Source of the DNA: Herbinix sp.
Lineage (GTDB): Bacteria; Bacillota; Clostridia; Lachnospirales; Lachnospiraceae
DNA length: 64,000 nt
NCBI GenBank assembly: GCA_029256105.1
Contig: JAQSYO010000008.1
Span: forward strand, 158,900-222,899
Direction: 5' to 3'
The notes beneath the pieces were generated by a model. It saw nothing but the letters and a program-made list of their open reading frames with translations, searched no databases and was not told where the DNA came from. Positions 36,042-44,906 of this stretch are shown here, in pieces; positions within the stretch are counted from its first letter, which is position 1, and every line of letters starts with the position of its first letter. The translations under genes and the position numbers were made by a program.

Positions 36042-36175
36042 TTGAATTATAGAAAACTTATGATATAATGAAAACGGAATAGATTGGAGCAACAAGATCA
36101 TGAACATGCACTTTGTTTATGATATAATGAAAGTGGAATAGATTGGAACAACAAGATCAGGAGAATGCACTTTGT
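36042..36175 (+). promoter_or_regulatory. Tandem 59-bp duplication carrying promoter -10 elements upstream of asnS
   Basis: The segment from 36058 (TTATGATATAATGAAAACGG) is repeated from 36117 (TTATGATATAATGAAAGTGG), and similarity continues through ATGCACTTTGTT. The first copy makes a promoter with TTGAAT (36042-36047), 16 bp and TATAAT (36064-36069). The second has the same TATAAT at 36123-36128 with a weaker -35 (TGAACA). Both point at asnS. Confidence 0.75.
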
Positions 36176-36302
36176 TTTCAGAATGCCGATGAAAGAATTT
36201 TTATTATACTAAAATATTTGGGCCTTGCACATGGGCATTATAAAAAAGATAAATTTGATATAAATTTATAATAAATTAATATAAACAAAGGAGTTTGTTA
36301 TT

Positions 36303-37694
36303 ATGGGATTAGTTGATATCAGAGAATTATACCGGAATAAAGACCAATATATCGGAACACAAGTACAAATCGGCGGATGGATCAGGAGTGTCAGAGATTC
36401 GAAGACGTTCGGTTTTGTTGTTGTAAATGACGGAACCTATTTTGAACCATTACAGGTGGTTTACCATGATTCCTTAGAGAACTTTGCCACGATTTCAAAG
36501 CTGAATGTAGGCTCCGCAATCATTGTCAAAGGAGAGTTAGTAGCTACTCCGGAGGCAAAACAGCCTTTTGAAATTCAAGCTGTAGAAATTACGGTAGAAG
36601 GTACTTCAACAGCAGATTATCCGTTGCAGAAGAAACGCCATACGCTGGAGTACTTAAGAACCCTCACGCACTTAAGAGCAAGAACCAATACCTTTCAGGC
36701 AGTATTTCGTGTGCGTTCTTTGATTGCATATGCAATTCATCAGTATTTTCAAGATAGAGACTTTGTCTATGTGCATACTCCCATCATCACAGGTAGTGAT
36801 GCAGAGGGTGCCGGTGAAATGTTTCGTGTAACTACACTCGATATGGACAACCTCCCAAGGACAGAAGATGGCAAAATCGATACCACGCTTGATTTCTTCG
36901 GGAAAGAGACGAATTTAACAGTAAGTGGACAGTTAAACGGCGAAACCTATGCAATGGCATTTAAAAATATCTACACCTTCGGACCTACCTTCCGTGCAGA
37001 GAATTCCAATACAACTCGCCATGCGGCTGAGTTTTGGATGATTGAGCCGGAGATAGCATTTGCTGATTTGAAGGATGATATGGCAATGGCAGAAGGTATG
37101 TTAAAGTATGTTATTAAGTATGTACTTGAGCATGCACCGGAGGAGATGCAGTTCTTCAACCAGTTCATTGATCAGGGATTACTAGAACGTCTTCAGGGTG
37201 TTGCCAGTTCGGATTTTGGACATGTTACCTATACGGAAGCAATTGAAATCCTAGAGAAGAATAATGATAATTTTGATTATAGAGTTACTTGGGGCTGTGA
37301 TCTTCAGACCGAGCATGAGCGTTATTTAACCGAACAGGTATTTAAAAAACCTGTATTCGTAACTGATTATCCGAAGGATATTAAGGCTTTCTATATGAAG
37401 ATGAACGAAGATAACAAGACCGTTGCAGCAATGGATTTATTGGTTCCAGGCATTGGTGAAATCATCGGCGGAAGTCAAAGAGAAGATGATTATGATAAGC
37501 TGGTTAAGAGAATGGATGAGATGAAACTTAAGAAGGAAGATTATGAATTCTATCTTGACTTAAGAAAATTCGGTTCGGCTCGACATGCAGGTTTTGGACT
37601 TGGGTTTGAACGCTGTGTTATGTATTTGACTGGCATGGGTAATATCAGAGATGTTGTTCCGTTCCCGAGAACAGTAAATAACTGTGAACTATAA
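36303..37694 (+). CDS. asnS: Asparaginyl-tRNA synthetase
   Basis: The 463-residue class II synthetase has an N-terminal OB-fold anticodon-binding domain (about 15-105, [20 protein letters not shown]) and catalytic motifs 2 and 3 ([36 protein letters not shown]). AsnRS is separated from AspRS by TxRHxxEFxMxEPE and the C-terminal [12 protein letters not shown]. The ribosome site AAAGGAG lies about ten bases before ATG. No T-box precedes it; the leader carries the duplicated promoter instead. A terminator follows. Confidence 0.96.
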   Translation: MGLVDIRELYRNKDQYIGTQVQIGGWIRSVRDSKTFGFVVVNDGTYFEPLQVVYHDSLENFATISKLNVGSAIIVKGELVATPEAKQPFEIQAVEITVEGTSTADYPLQKKRHTLEYLRTLTHLRARTNTFQAVFRVRSLIAYAIHQYFQDRDFVYVHTPIITGSDAEGAGEMFRVTTLDMDNLPRTEDGKIDTTLDFFGKETNLTVSGQLNGETYAMAFKNIYTFGPTFRAENSNTTRHAAEFWMIEPEIAFADLKDDMAMAEGMLKYVIKYVLEHAPEEMQFFNQFIDQGLLERLQGVASSDFGHVTYTEAIEILEKNNDNFDYRVTWGCDLQTEHERYLTEQVFKKPVFVTDYPKDIKAFYMKMNEDNKTVAAMDLLVPGIGEIIGGSQREDDYDKLVKRMDEMKLKKEDYEFYLDLRKFGSARHAGFGLGFERCVMYLTGMGNIRDVVPFPRTVNNCEL

Positions 37695-37721
37695 GTGATA
37701 AATTGAAATAGTATCAAAATA

Positions 37722-37770
37722 AAAGAGGTCATCTTCGTACAGTGATAAACTGAAGGAAGATGACCTCTTT
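37722..37770. terminator. Bidirectional terminator between asnS and queT
   Basis: AAAGAGGTCATCTTC (37722-37736) pairs perfectly with GAAGATGACCTCTTT (37756-37770). T-tracts are short. It sits between converging genes. Confidence 0.8.
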
Positions 37771-37832
37771 ACTAAATTGTAGATTTTGCGTCCTTAAAAA
37801 ATTAAAATTATAGATTCAATAATAACTTATCA

Positions 37833-38321
37833 TTAATTGTTATTTCTGAAAATAGCGTGTTTTACATTATTTAAAGTAAATAATAAAATCAAGCCTAAGA
37901 TACCGGCAGCAACGAACTCACCTGAACCAACCGATAACATCATGAATGGAACGGGCTGAGCCTCTCCATATGCAAAACGTAATACCCAGGGAATCACGAT
38001 AGCGTTCACGACAATTGGCGGGATCGGTACCAGATATTTATTGCGTCTTAACTTATAGGATAAGAAAGCAGCAATTAAGGTAGCCAAAGATCCAAATACC
38101 ATATCAATTGGGTCGGCACCTGTTAAAAGTGCGCTTAAGAAACAACCGATGGTAACACCAGGGATGGCAGCAGGGGTAAAGTAGGGAAGGACGGTTAGCG
38201 CTTCCGCAATTCGAAATTGAATAGGACCGAAGCTGGAAAACTGGAAAATATAAACCAGCGCGGTATAGAGAGCAGCAATAATAGCAGCCTCCGAGATAAA
38301 TAGAGTCTTTTTGTTTTTCAT
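37833..38321 (-). CDS. queT: QueT-family queuosine-precursor ECF transporter substrate subunit
   Basis: A 162-residue integral membrane protein with about five to six helices. FISEAAIIAALYTALVY at the start and QFRIAEALTVLPYFTPAAIPG in the middle are typical of the QueT family, S-components of energy-coupling-factor transporters for queuosine precursors (preQ1/preQ0). The preQ1-I riboswitch directly upstream supports the substrate. It needs the shared ECF ATPase/EcfT module, which is not in this window. Confidence 0.92.
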   Translation of the reverse strand: MKNKKTLFISEAAIIAALYTALVYIFQFSSFGPIQFRIAEALTVLPYFTPAAIPGVTIGCFLSALLTGADPIDMVFGSLATLIAAFLSYKLRRNKYLVPIPPIVVNAIVIPWVLRFAYGEAQPVPFMMLSVGSGEFVAAGILGLILLFTLNNVKHAIFRNNN

Positions 38322-38334
38322 TTTACATTCTCCT

Positions 38335-38372
38335 ATAGTTTTGTTTTACGTCAGGAAGGTTACGAACTGACG
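38335..38372 (-). promoter_or_regulatory. preQ1-I riboswitch of queT
   Basis: On the minus strand, CGTCAG-TTCGTAACCTTC-CTGACG is followed by TAAAACAAAACTATAGGAG. The stem, the C-rich loop and the A-rich tail that pairs back into the loop match the class I preQ1 aptamer (compare the Thermoanaerobacter form ending UUAACAAAACAAGG). The tail runs into the Shine-Dalgarno AGGAG (38330-38334), so ligand binding should block translation of queT. Confidence 0.85.
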
Positions 38373-38420
38373 CTGTAATTTTTGGCAATCCCTTTATTTA
38401 TAAGGGTTTGCAACTTTATT

Positions 38421-38448
38421 AGTATAACATGAAAATGGGGGTTGTCAA
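38421..38448 (-). promoter_or_regulatory. queT promoter
   Basis: On the minus strand, TTGACA (38448-38443), 16 bp, TATACT (38426-38421). Transcription should start near 38414, so a hairpin GCAA-CCCTT/AAGGG-TTGC (38385-38411) lies at the RNA 5' end. The gap from 38449 to 38726 shows nothing else that I can support. Confidence 0.8.
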
Positions 38449-38726
38449 GAGTTGACTCAATTTTTGACTCAAATTTGAGGAAAAGGAGATAAAGGCTGAT
38501 TAACAATCAGAGGGGATCAAGTTGAGTCTGGACTAACGAAAGTAAAATTATATATGGAGAGCTACAGCAGATTTATGCCAAAGCATATCGCTTTAAACCA
38601 TTACTCAAGGGATTAACTTTTTATAAACTAAGAGCCGTTAGCTTTACTAATTATAACTCCATATGTTAAAGGAATGGATAACCAATTACAAACGTGCTAA
38701 GCCAAGTAATTAGAGGCTATAATACG

Positions 38727-39179
38727 TTATTTCTCATCAAGCTTTTTTATTTCAGCTTCGATATGTTGGTTAAATTTATTTAAAAATGAAATAATTATTT
38801 TACTTTCATTTTCAGAAATCATATTAACTACTGCATTGTCACGTTCTTCCCACATTTTATGAATCTCATTGTGGCGCCTTACCATATCTCTGCCGATTTC
38901 TGTAAGCTTAAAGTAAATTTCTTTTTTATTCTCTGGTGCTTGATATGATTCGATTGCGCCACGGGTAATCAATTTTTTGGTTATTTTGCTAATACCTCCA
39001 CGTGTCATGTGGGCAGCTTCAGCAATTTTAGTTACATTAGCGTTCTCTAAATGGTTGATTATCTCTATGCAATGTACTTCAGAGAATTGATAGTCTTTTA
39101 GATAATCTTTTAATTGCTTAGCATTTAAAAAATTAGCATTAGATAGTGTTTTGTATAAGAGGTCTGTTAATTCATTCAT
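38727..39179 (-). CDS. MarR-family transcriptional regulator
   Basis: The product has 150 residues from ATG 39179, chosen for AGGAG five bases upstream; the open frame extends 11 codons further without one. The winged helix shows VTKIAEAAHMTRGGISKITKKLITRGAIE and the wing KKEIYFKLTEIG. It faces the hydrolase gene and a large inverted repeat covers both promoters, so it probably represses both. Confidence 0.9.
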   Translation of the reverse strand: MNELTDLLYKTLSNANFLNAKQLKDYLKDYQFSEVHCIEIINHLENANVTKIAEAAHMTRGGISKITKKLITRGAIESYQAPENKKEIYFKLTEIGRDMVRRHNEIHKMWEERDNAVVNMISENESKIIISFLNKFNQHIEAEIKKLDEK

Positions 39180-39281
39180 GATTTCTCCTAATAGCAGATA
39201 GGCTGATTGCATATAATTAGAATAAATGTTTCATGCAGTCATATCCACCGATATAATGTATTCTCATATCAATTATTTATT

Positions 39282-39349
39282 AGTATATACGAAATTTGTT
39301 TCCTAGTCAATAAAACATTGTTGACAAGGAAACAAAAATGTATTATTAT
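39282..39349. promoter_or_regulatory. Divergent promoters with symmetric MarR operator
   Basis: Arms of 16 bp (TTTGTTTCCTAGTCAA at 39295-39310 and TTGACAAGGAAACAAA at 39321-39336, 15/16 complementary) flank a 10-bp spacer. The right arm contains the hydrolase -35 TTGACA (39321-39326; -10 TATTAT at 39344-39349, 17-bp spacer). The left arm contains the marR -35 TTGACT on the minus strand (39310-39305; -10 TATACT at 39287-39282, 17-bp spacer). A third partial site TGTTTCC lies near 39350. Confidence 0.85.
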
Positions 39350-39381
39350 TGTTTCCAAGATAACAATTCAGGAGGGATTAT

Positions 39382-40182
39382 ATGAGCACAATACAATCTA
39401 TAGACGGAACAACAATAGGCTATACCGTTACGGGTAAGGGACCAGGCTTATTAATTATACATGGTACATTTCGTGCAAGTGAACACTATCAAAAACTAGC
39501 GAAGGCACTTTCTGACAAATTTACCGTTTATGTTATGGATAGACGAGGTAGAAATCATAGTGGTGCAAAGGGTGCAGACTATAGCATACAAAAGGAATGT
39601 GAAGATGCAATTGCAATTATGAAGGCACATGAAATTACGTATTTATTTGGACATAGTTTTGGAGCCGTTGCATCGCTATATATATCAATGCAGTATCCAC
39701 TAGCAAAATTAGCATTGTACGAAGCTCCGCTTCTTAGTGTTATGGATGTCAGTTGGATGCCAAAGTTCGAAGAATTATTGAAAAAAGAGGATATGGTTTC
39801 GGCATCTGTTGTATTTATAAAAGGTATGAAAATGGGCGGAGTAATGCGAGTAATCCCTAATTTTATTTTAAGAGTTCTTTTTAACAAAATGGCACACGGA
39901 GAAGAGTGGGAACAAAATTGCAAACTGCTAAAAAATGTACCGCAGGAGTTTCAAGTAATTGCAAAAGAAGGCGGAACATTTGAAGCTTTTAAAAATATTA
40001 ACACAGAAACCCTTATTTTAGGCGGCACAAAAACTACCCACTATCTAAAGGTTGCATTAATTGAATTAGCAAACACTCTGAAAAACAGTAAAACCGTTAT
40101 GCTAGAAGGATTAGACCACAACGGTCCTGACGAAGGTAACCCGGAAGTAGTAGCAGTAGAACTTGCAAAGTTTTTTGTATAA
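39382..40182 (+). CDS. Alpha/beta-fold hydrolase
   Basis: A 266-residue cytoplasmic hydrolase with the nucleophile elbow GHSFGAV (near residue 92), oxyanion HGTFR, and C-terminal catalytic His in GLDHNGPDE. Its size and weak cap region fit general esterase-like members; the substrate cannot be told. AGGAGG lies before ATG. It is transcribed away from the MarR gene and probably induced by the ligand of that regulator. Confidence 0.88.
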   Translation: MSTIQSIDGTTIGYTVTGKGPGLLIIHGTFRASEHYQKLAKALSDKFTVYVMDRRGRNHSGAKGADYSIQKECEDAIAIMKAHEITYLFGHSFGAVASLYISMQYPLAKLALYEAPLLSVMDVSWMPKFEELLKKEDMVSASVVFIKGMKMGGVMRVIPNFILRVLFNKMAHGEEWEQNCKLLKNVPQEFQVIAKEGGTFEAFKNINTETLILGGTKTTHYLKVALIELANTLKNSKTVMLEGLDHNGPDEGNPEVVAVELAKFFV

Positions 40183-40446
40183 CTAGTAATCTAGAACAGA
40201 TCAACTAATCCAGGACACTACCGTACGGCTGTGTTAGAAGAAGTTAATAGGTGTTATTAATAGCAATAGAAAGAAATACAATAGCAAGAATGGAATCGTT
40301 TATTGAATTTTGTAGGAACGATCATTTGAGGACAAGGGGATGAGGGCTGGAGACAGTCCTCAATTTTTGACTCGATTTTGGGGGAAAGAGAGGAAGACAG
40401 ATAAATTATAAATGCACAGAGATTATAGATTATTTTAATAATCGGA

Positions 40447-40693
40447 TTGACAAATTTAATGCATGTGATAATATATGCATATACATGTAAATCAATTATT
40501 TGTTAGAAAATTACTAAGTATTTCAATACTATATGCATATACTGTTATTGGTTTCGGGTAATCAGGTGTTTAACTATACTCATGTATATGTATATACATA
40601 CAACATATCAAACTAGAAAGATCCCAGTCATTGCATTGGGTAGCCGCGATTTCAAAAAGGATAAGCCGAGGCACCCATTAGATTAGGAAAAGG
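40447..40693 (+). promoter_or_regulatory. Promoter and structured leader of the QueG-like gene
   Basis: TTGACA (40447-40452), 16 bp, TAATAT (40469-40474). Downstream ATATGYATATAC occurs at 40473-40484, 40531-40542 and 40586-40597. Nearer the gene, CCCA (40623) can pair with TGGG (40637), and the same TGGGTAGCC (40637-40645) can instead pair with GGCACCCA (40670-40677), two exclusive folds next to the ribosome site. The earlier gap 40183-40446 holds no gene. Confidence 0.5.
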
Positions 40694-40699
40694 ATGGTA

Positions 40700-41743
40700 A
40701 TGAACATGCACTCAATGGAGCAATTAATACAAAAGAAAGCATATGAGTTAGGTTATGAAAAATGCGGTATTATTCCAATCAACAGGTTGGAAGGCTATGA
40801 GGAGAAATTTAATGAGCGGATACAGAAGGCGGAAGGCTCGGAGCGGTTTTATCAGGGTCAAAAGCGTCTGGTGAATCCATTGTTGGAATATCCTTGGGCA
40901 AAATCCGTCGTTGTACTTACAGTACCCTATGCTGGTTATGAAGTTATGGAAGAGGTAGCAGATCATATTGGAAAATCCTATTTGTTTGATATTCGCGTCG
41001 ATGAGCGGACGGAAGAATTTAAAAGACGTCAGGAACTGGAGGCATATATGCAAAAGCTTGGGTTACAGCTGGCGGCCAATCATAAATTCGGCATCGTAGC
41101 ACTGCGTTGGGCGGCATTGCAGGCTGGACTGGGAATCATTCGGAGGAATAATTTTTTCTATACGGAATCCGGCTCCTGGGTTCATCTGGAAGCATGGCTT
41201 ACCGACGGTGAAATGGAATTAATAGAGGAAACGAAGTTAAAACCTTGCCCCAAGGGATGTGACCGCTGTATTAAAAATTGTCCAACCTCATCCCTATCCG
41301 AAGCGTATACGATGAACCCGTTAAAATGTATCTCCTTTTTAACTACCTTTGGTGGAAGAGACTTGCTTCATGAGCCCCTTGCCGAGAAGTTCGGAGATTG
41401 CATATATGGATGCGATATCTGCCAAGATGTCTGTCCGATGAATCATAAGAAATGGATAGGAAATAAAGCTTTTCCAGGACTTGCAGAGCTTGCCCCCCAT
41501 CTCACAGCGGAAGGTATTTTAAGTATGGAAGAGGAATTTTATATAAGCAGCGTGCAGCCAAAATTCTTTTATTTGTCACCTCAAGAACTCTGGAAATGGC
41601 AGGTCAATGCACTAAACTATTTGAATAACCGATACAAGGACGAGTATAAGCCGCTGTTGTTGGAAGCATGCAAGAGTAAATACGAAAAAGTTCGGGATAT
41701 GGCAGAAATCATTTGTGTAAAGTACGGATTACAGCAAGAATGA
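40700..41743 (+). CDS. QueG-like iron-sulfur protein (epoxyqueuosine reductase family, divergent)
   Basis: The product has 347 residues from ATG 40700 (AAAGG six bases upstream; an ATG at 40694 abuts that site). The N-terminal half matches the cobalamin-binding reductase fold (VVVLTVPYAGYE; RWAALQAGLGIIRRN) and the C-terminal half has two [4Fe-4S] motifs (CPKGCDRCIKNCP; CIYGCDICQDVCP). In true QueG the glycine-rich motif continues as GKN; here it reads RRN, so the protein may be a related paralogue, not the tRNA-modifying enzyme. Queuosine uptake (queT) lies 2.4 kb away. Confidence 0.75.
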   Translation: MNMHSMEQLIQKKAYELGYEKCGIIPINRLEGYEEKFNERIQKAEGSERFYQGQKRLVNPLLEYPWAKSVVVLTVPYAGYEVMEEVADHIGKSYLFDIRVDERTEEFKRRQELEAYMQKLGLQLAANHKFGIVALRWAALQAGLGIIRRNNFFYTESGSWVHLEAWLTDGEMELIEETKLKPCPKGCDRCIKNCPTSSLSEAYTMNPLKCISFLTTFGGRDLLHEPLAEKFGDCIYGCDICQDVCPMNHKKWIGNKAFPGLAELAPHLTAEGILSMEEEFYISSVQPKFFYLSPQELWKWQVNALNYLNNRYKDEYKPLLLEACKSKYEKVRDMAEIICVKYGLQQE

Positions 41744-41842
41744 AAACCATCCCAACAGGCAGGAACATAGGATGATTGACAAAACGATTGGTATGTACTA
41801 TTTTATTATATATGTAGATACATTGAACTGGAGGATAATTAA

Positions 41843-42286
41843 ATGATACATCAGGCTGATAACAAATCGCAGCTGATTGACTGTGCCTGTAGAAATCTCA
41901 GGATGACTACCCGGGTGGTCACGCAGTACTATGACAAGGCTTTGCATGCTTCCGGTCTAAAGGCTACACAGTTTTCACTTTTGATTAATATTGCTTCTAG
42001 AGAGGCAGGCATATCGGTGAATGAGCTCGCAGAGTTATCCATGATGGATCAGACAACTGTCACACGAAATGTCGAAATCCTTCGTAAAGCAGGATATGTG
42101 ATTGTACGAATAGAGGATTCTGATTCACGTCGAAAAAGTATCGCTGTGAGCGAGATAGGAAAAAATAGGCTTGAAGTAGCGATGCCACTTTGGGAAGAAG
42201 CTCAGTTGAAAATACTGCAGGCTGTGGGAAGGGACGAATATAAGAATTTTCTCGAGGTATTGACGGTTATGCAGAAGGTAAAATAG
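41843..42286 (+). CDS. MarR-family transcriptional regulator
   Basis: A 147-residue winged-helix regulator: recognition region NELAELSMMDQTTVTRNVEILRKAG and wing RIEDSDSRRKSIAVSEIG. Cysteines near the N-terminus (LIDCACRNLR) could be redox sensitive, but this is speculative. The promoter TTGACA (41776-41781), 17 bp, TATTTT (41799-41804) and GGAGG before ATG are clear. It is not obviously paired with a target gene. Confidence 0.88.
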   Translation: MIHQADNKSQLIDCACRNLRMTTRVVTQYYDKALHASGLKATQFSLLINIASREAGISVNELAELSMMDQTTVTRNVEILRKAGYVIVRIEDSDSRRKSIAVSEIGKNRLEVAMPLWEEAQLKILQAVGRDEYKNFLEVLTVMQKVK

Positions 42287-42414
42287 ATGTTGAAAAGTGC
42301 TATTGGGACTTAGTTTTTAGAAAATAATGTACTTCAAAAATAATCAATTTAAATTTTTTATCGTGAGCTTGTAAAATTAATACTTGTCAATTCTTTATAA
42401 GAAGGTAAAATACA

Positions 42415-43251
42415 ATGGAAAACTTACGTCTGCTATTGAAACCGATAGGGGCATATTTATCTGGTACAACATCAAATGTAATGTCGTACTGCTTACCATG
42501 CAGCCTACTGAGTCCATATATTTCTTCATATTGGGGCTCTGAGAGACCAACAACCGAAGAGTCAATACAAGATTTTGAGCCATCTTTAATCATACCGGAC
42601 GCCTGTGTAGATATAATTTTCACAATAGACCACGCAAATGGCATAGTGCATAGCGGCTTTTGTGGCATATCCGATCACTCCAGTTATGCATGGTCGATCA
42701 AAGACAGGCCTGATATGTCTCGTTTTGCTATACAATTTTATTTCTGGGGTGCACAATACTTCATTAGTGACAGTATCGTAAAAAGTTATAATACTTATAT
42801 TAATGTGGAGACCTGCTTTTCGGGATGGGTTAACTATTTTGAAAAGATGCTGCTAGAGGTGGTGAATTTTCAGGAGCGGGTAAAATTAACGGAACAGTTT
42901 TTAAAAGATAAAATTCAGCAGCATCATAGTAATCAGAATGTGATGAATGCACTATCGCATATTTTGCATGTAAGAGGAACCTCTTCTGTAAAAGAAACCT
43001 GCAATTATGCAGTTGTTTCCCAGAGACAGTTGGAACGTGTATTTAATGATTATTTAGGCATGAGCATAAAAAAGGTAAGCGACTTAGTTCGATATCAAAA
43101 TTTGTGGCAGGATATTGCTTTTACAAAATTCAGAACCATACAGGATGCGGTAGATAAGTACCATTATGTCGATCAGGCACATTTGTTAAATGATTTCAGA
43201 AAATTCCATACTATGACTCCAGGGGAGGCTCTCAAATTGGCCTGGTGTTAA
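42415..43251 (+). CDS. AraC-family transcriptional regulator
   Basis: A 278-residue protein with an N-terminal sensor-like region (about 10-150, beginning with the LSPYISSYWG type pattern of DUF6597-like regulators) and a C-terminal AraC helix-turn-helix pair (about 175-275: VKETCNYAVVSQRQLERVF and YVDQAHLLNDFRKFHTMTPGEAL). The effector is unknown. The two downstream genes on the same strand (43328 and 44070) are possible targets by proximity. The upstream gap 42287-42414 has no clear feature. Confidence 0.87.
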   Translation: MENLRLLLKPIGAYLSGTTSNVMSYCLPCSLLSPYISSYWGSERPTTEESIQDFEPSLIIPDACVDIIFTIDHANGIVHSGFCGISDHSSYAWSIKDRPDMSRFAIQFYFWGAQYFISDSIVKSYNTYINVETCFSGWVNYFEKMLLEVVNFQERVKLTEQFLKDKIQQHHSNQNVMNALSHILHVRGTSSVKETCNYAVVSQRQLERVFNDYLGMSIKKVSDLVRYQNLWQDIAFTKFRTIQDAVDKYHYVDQAHLLNDFRKFHTMTPGEALKLAWC

Positions 43252-43327
43252 ATGTCGTTTTTTTGCAATACATTCATATCAGCTTACGGTATAATTCAAT
43301 GTAGACAAGGAAAAGCGAGGATCAATT

Positions 43328-44038
43328 ATGCGGTATTTTCAATATGAGGACTTTGTAGAAAAAGTATGTGAGCTAGGTTTCCTTATGCCTAAGGATAATG
43401 ACATAAAAGGCTTCCCTGTTCTTGATGATTTTGTCTTGGAAAGTCAGTGGTGGACAAATGATCCAGATATTGACCCATGGCTGTGGAAGGATAGGGTAGC
43501 AGAGGAAAAGAAATTGGCTTATGGTGCCTTTCTGAATGGAAAAAAGGGCTATATATCTCCCGATTTTTATTCCGTCTTTATAGATGCCTTCCGTCCAAAG
43601 GCCTCAATGGAGGAGCGTTATGAATCCGGTAAACTTGGATTGTATGAGTGGAAATTCTGGTGTCTGCTAACAAACGAAAATAGACCGATTGGCACTCACG
43701 AATACCGCCGGATGATTGATAGTGGTGAGAAGGGAAAAAATGCGCTAGATGCTGCAGTTATCCGGCTACAGACTACTTTTGACGTGACTATTGCAGGAAA
43801 TATGGATATGCTGGATAAGGACGGACATCCCTACAATAAAGCTGTGGCATTTGACAAGGTTGATAATTGGATTCCCTCACAATGGCTTTCATTGAATTCA
43901 CCTATGAGTCACGAAGAAGCTGTAGAAACCATTTATAGACGAATAATTGATGTTAGTAAAGGTCTTGATATGGAACAGGTACAGAAATTATTTCGTAAAT
44001 CACAAAAATTGTATGCTAGTTTTTCCGAATTGAATTAG
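43328..44038 (+). CDS. Conserved protein of unknown function, possibly AlkZ-related
   Basis: A 236-residue soluble protein without signal or membrane segments, rich in Trp (QWWTNDPDIDPWLWKDR near residue 40). The first half resembles proteins annotated as AlkZ-related, which share sequence with a DNA glycosylase family, but I see no catalytic motif and hold this weakly. The GCGAGG ribosome site precedes ATG. It lies 76 bases after the AraC gene and 31 before the VOC gene, so the three may form an operon. Confidence 0.7.
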   Translation: MRYFQYEDFVEKVCELGFLMPKDNDIKGFPVLDDFVLESQWWTNDPDIDPWLWKDRVAEEKKLAYGAFLNGKKGYISPDFYSVFIDAFRPKASMEERYESGKLGLYEWKFWCLLTNENRPIGTHEYRRMIDSGEKGKNALDAAVIRLQTTFDVTIAGNMDMLDKDGHPYNKAVAFDKVDNWIPSQWLSLNSPMSHEEAVETIYRRIIDVSKGLDMEQVQKLFRKSQKLYASFSELN

Positions 44039-44069
44039 ATCTTATAAAATAAGAAGAGGAGTTGTGATT

Positions 44070-44447
44070 ATGAAAATAGGAGCACAAGTATATGTAAAAG
44101 GCAGCTTTGAGGCAGTCGAACGGTATTGCGATGCCTTTGGCGCAAAAATTGGTTTAAATTTTAAAACACCGGAAAATACTTATGCACATTGTGAGTTAAT
44201 GGTTAACGACCAACTATTTATGGCTGTGAGCGAAGCACCTGAGGATTGTGAACGTACCAAAGGACAAGCCTGGCAGACAACCGCTTTTAATGTGTATGAA
44301 ATGGGCAGTGAGGAGGCTGTTCGGCACGCCTTTGAGATCTTAAGTGATGGAGGATCGGTGATTCACCCCCTAGGGCCGTGTGATTGGAATCCTTATTGTG
44401 CTGATGTTGTTGATAAATTTGGTGTGTTTTGGTGGATAGCAATTTGA
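44070..44447 (+). CDS. VOC-family (glyoxalase/dioxygenase fold) protein
   Basis: The product has 125 residues from ATG 44070 (GAGGAG eight bases upstream; the in-frame GTG at 44064 is too close). The beta-alpha-beta-beta pattern, KGSFEAVERYCDAFGA at the start and GPCDWNPYCADVVDKFGVFW at the end match the PhnB-like VOC family of single-domain proteins. Specific activity unknown; antibiotic-binding and isomerase-like members both exist. Confidence 0.85.
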   Translation: MKIGAQVYVKGSFEAVERYCDAFGAKIGLNFKTPENTYAHCELMVNDQLFMAVSEAPEDCERTKGQAWQTTAFNVYEMGSEEAVRHAFEILSDGGSVIHPLGPCDWNPYCADVVDKFGVFWWIAI

Positions 44448-44521
44448 TCAGTCTACTCCTTATAAATGAGTGGGGAGAAAACGATATATTTGGGTAAATA
44501 AGCAAACCATCCTTTCTAAAT

Positions 44522-44603
44522 AAAAAGAACCAGAGTTTTTATAGAACTGACCCCTGTCAAGTAGGCAGGGGTCAGTTCATATCCATAAAAACCTGGTTCT
44601 TTT
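44522..44603. terminator. Long nested inverted repeat after the VOC gene
   Basis: AAAAGAACCAG with GTTTTTAT (from 44523) pairs with ATAAAAAC, CTGGTTCTTTT (to 44603), and inside it GAACTGACCCCTG pairs with CAGGGGTCAGTTC around TCAAGTAGG. About 80 bases fold almost completely. It could end the AraC-VOC transcripts, but the T-run is short, and a miniature mobile element is possible. From 44604 to 44906 I see only AT-rich sequence upstream of pstS. Confidence 0.6.
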
Positions 44604-44906
44604 GTTGTATAAATATGCTCGCTTAGAATCAATCCTTTTTTAACAAGTTTTATTTTGGGTGTATTTTCAATATTGCTTAAATTAACCCCAAGAAGAAAGA
44701 AGATTAAGTATTTATATTTTATGAGAAGGTTTTCTGTATTACCGCTGATAGATATAAGTTAATACAATACAAAAAAGGATAATATAAATAAATTTTCATA
44801 ATTTTAACATTTTGCTGATATTAGATTTTACAATCAAAAGATTATAATAATGAAGTAGTCAAACAAAGTTAAAATAAAAATTAAGATTAAGATAAGGAGA
44901 TGTTTC

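Noticed and set aside
36042..36302. T-box leader before asnS
   Set aside because: No specifier loop, UGGN bulge or terminator is present; the region is a promoter duplication.
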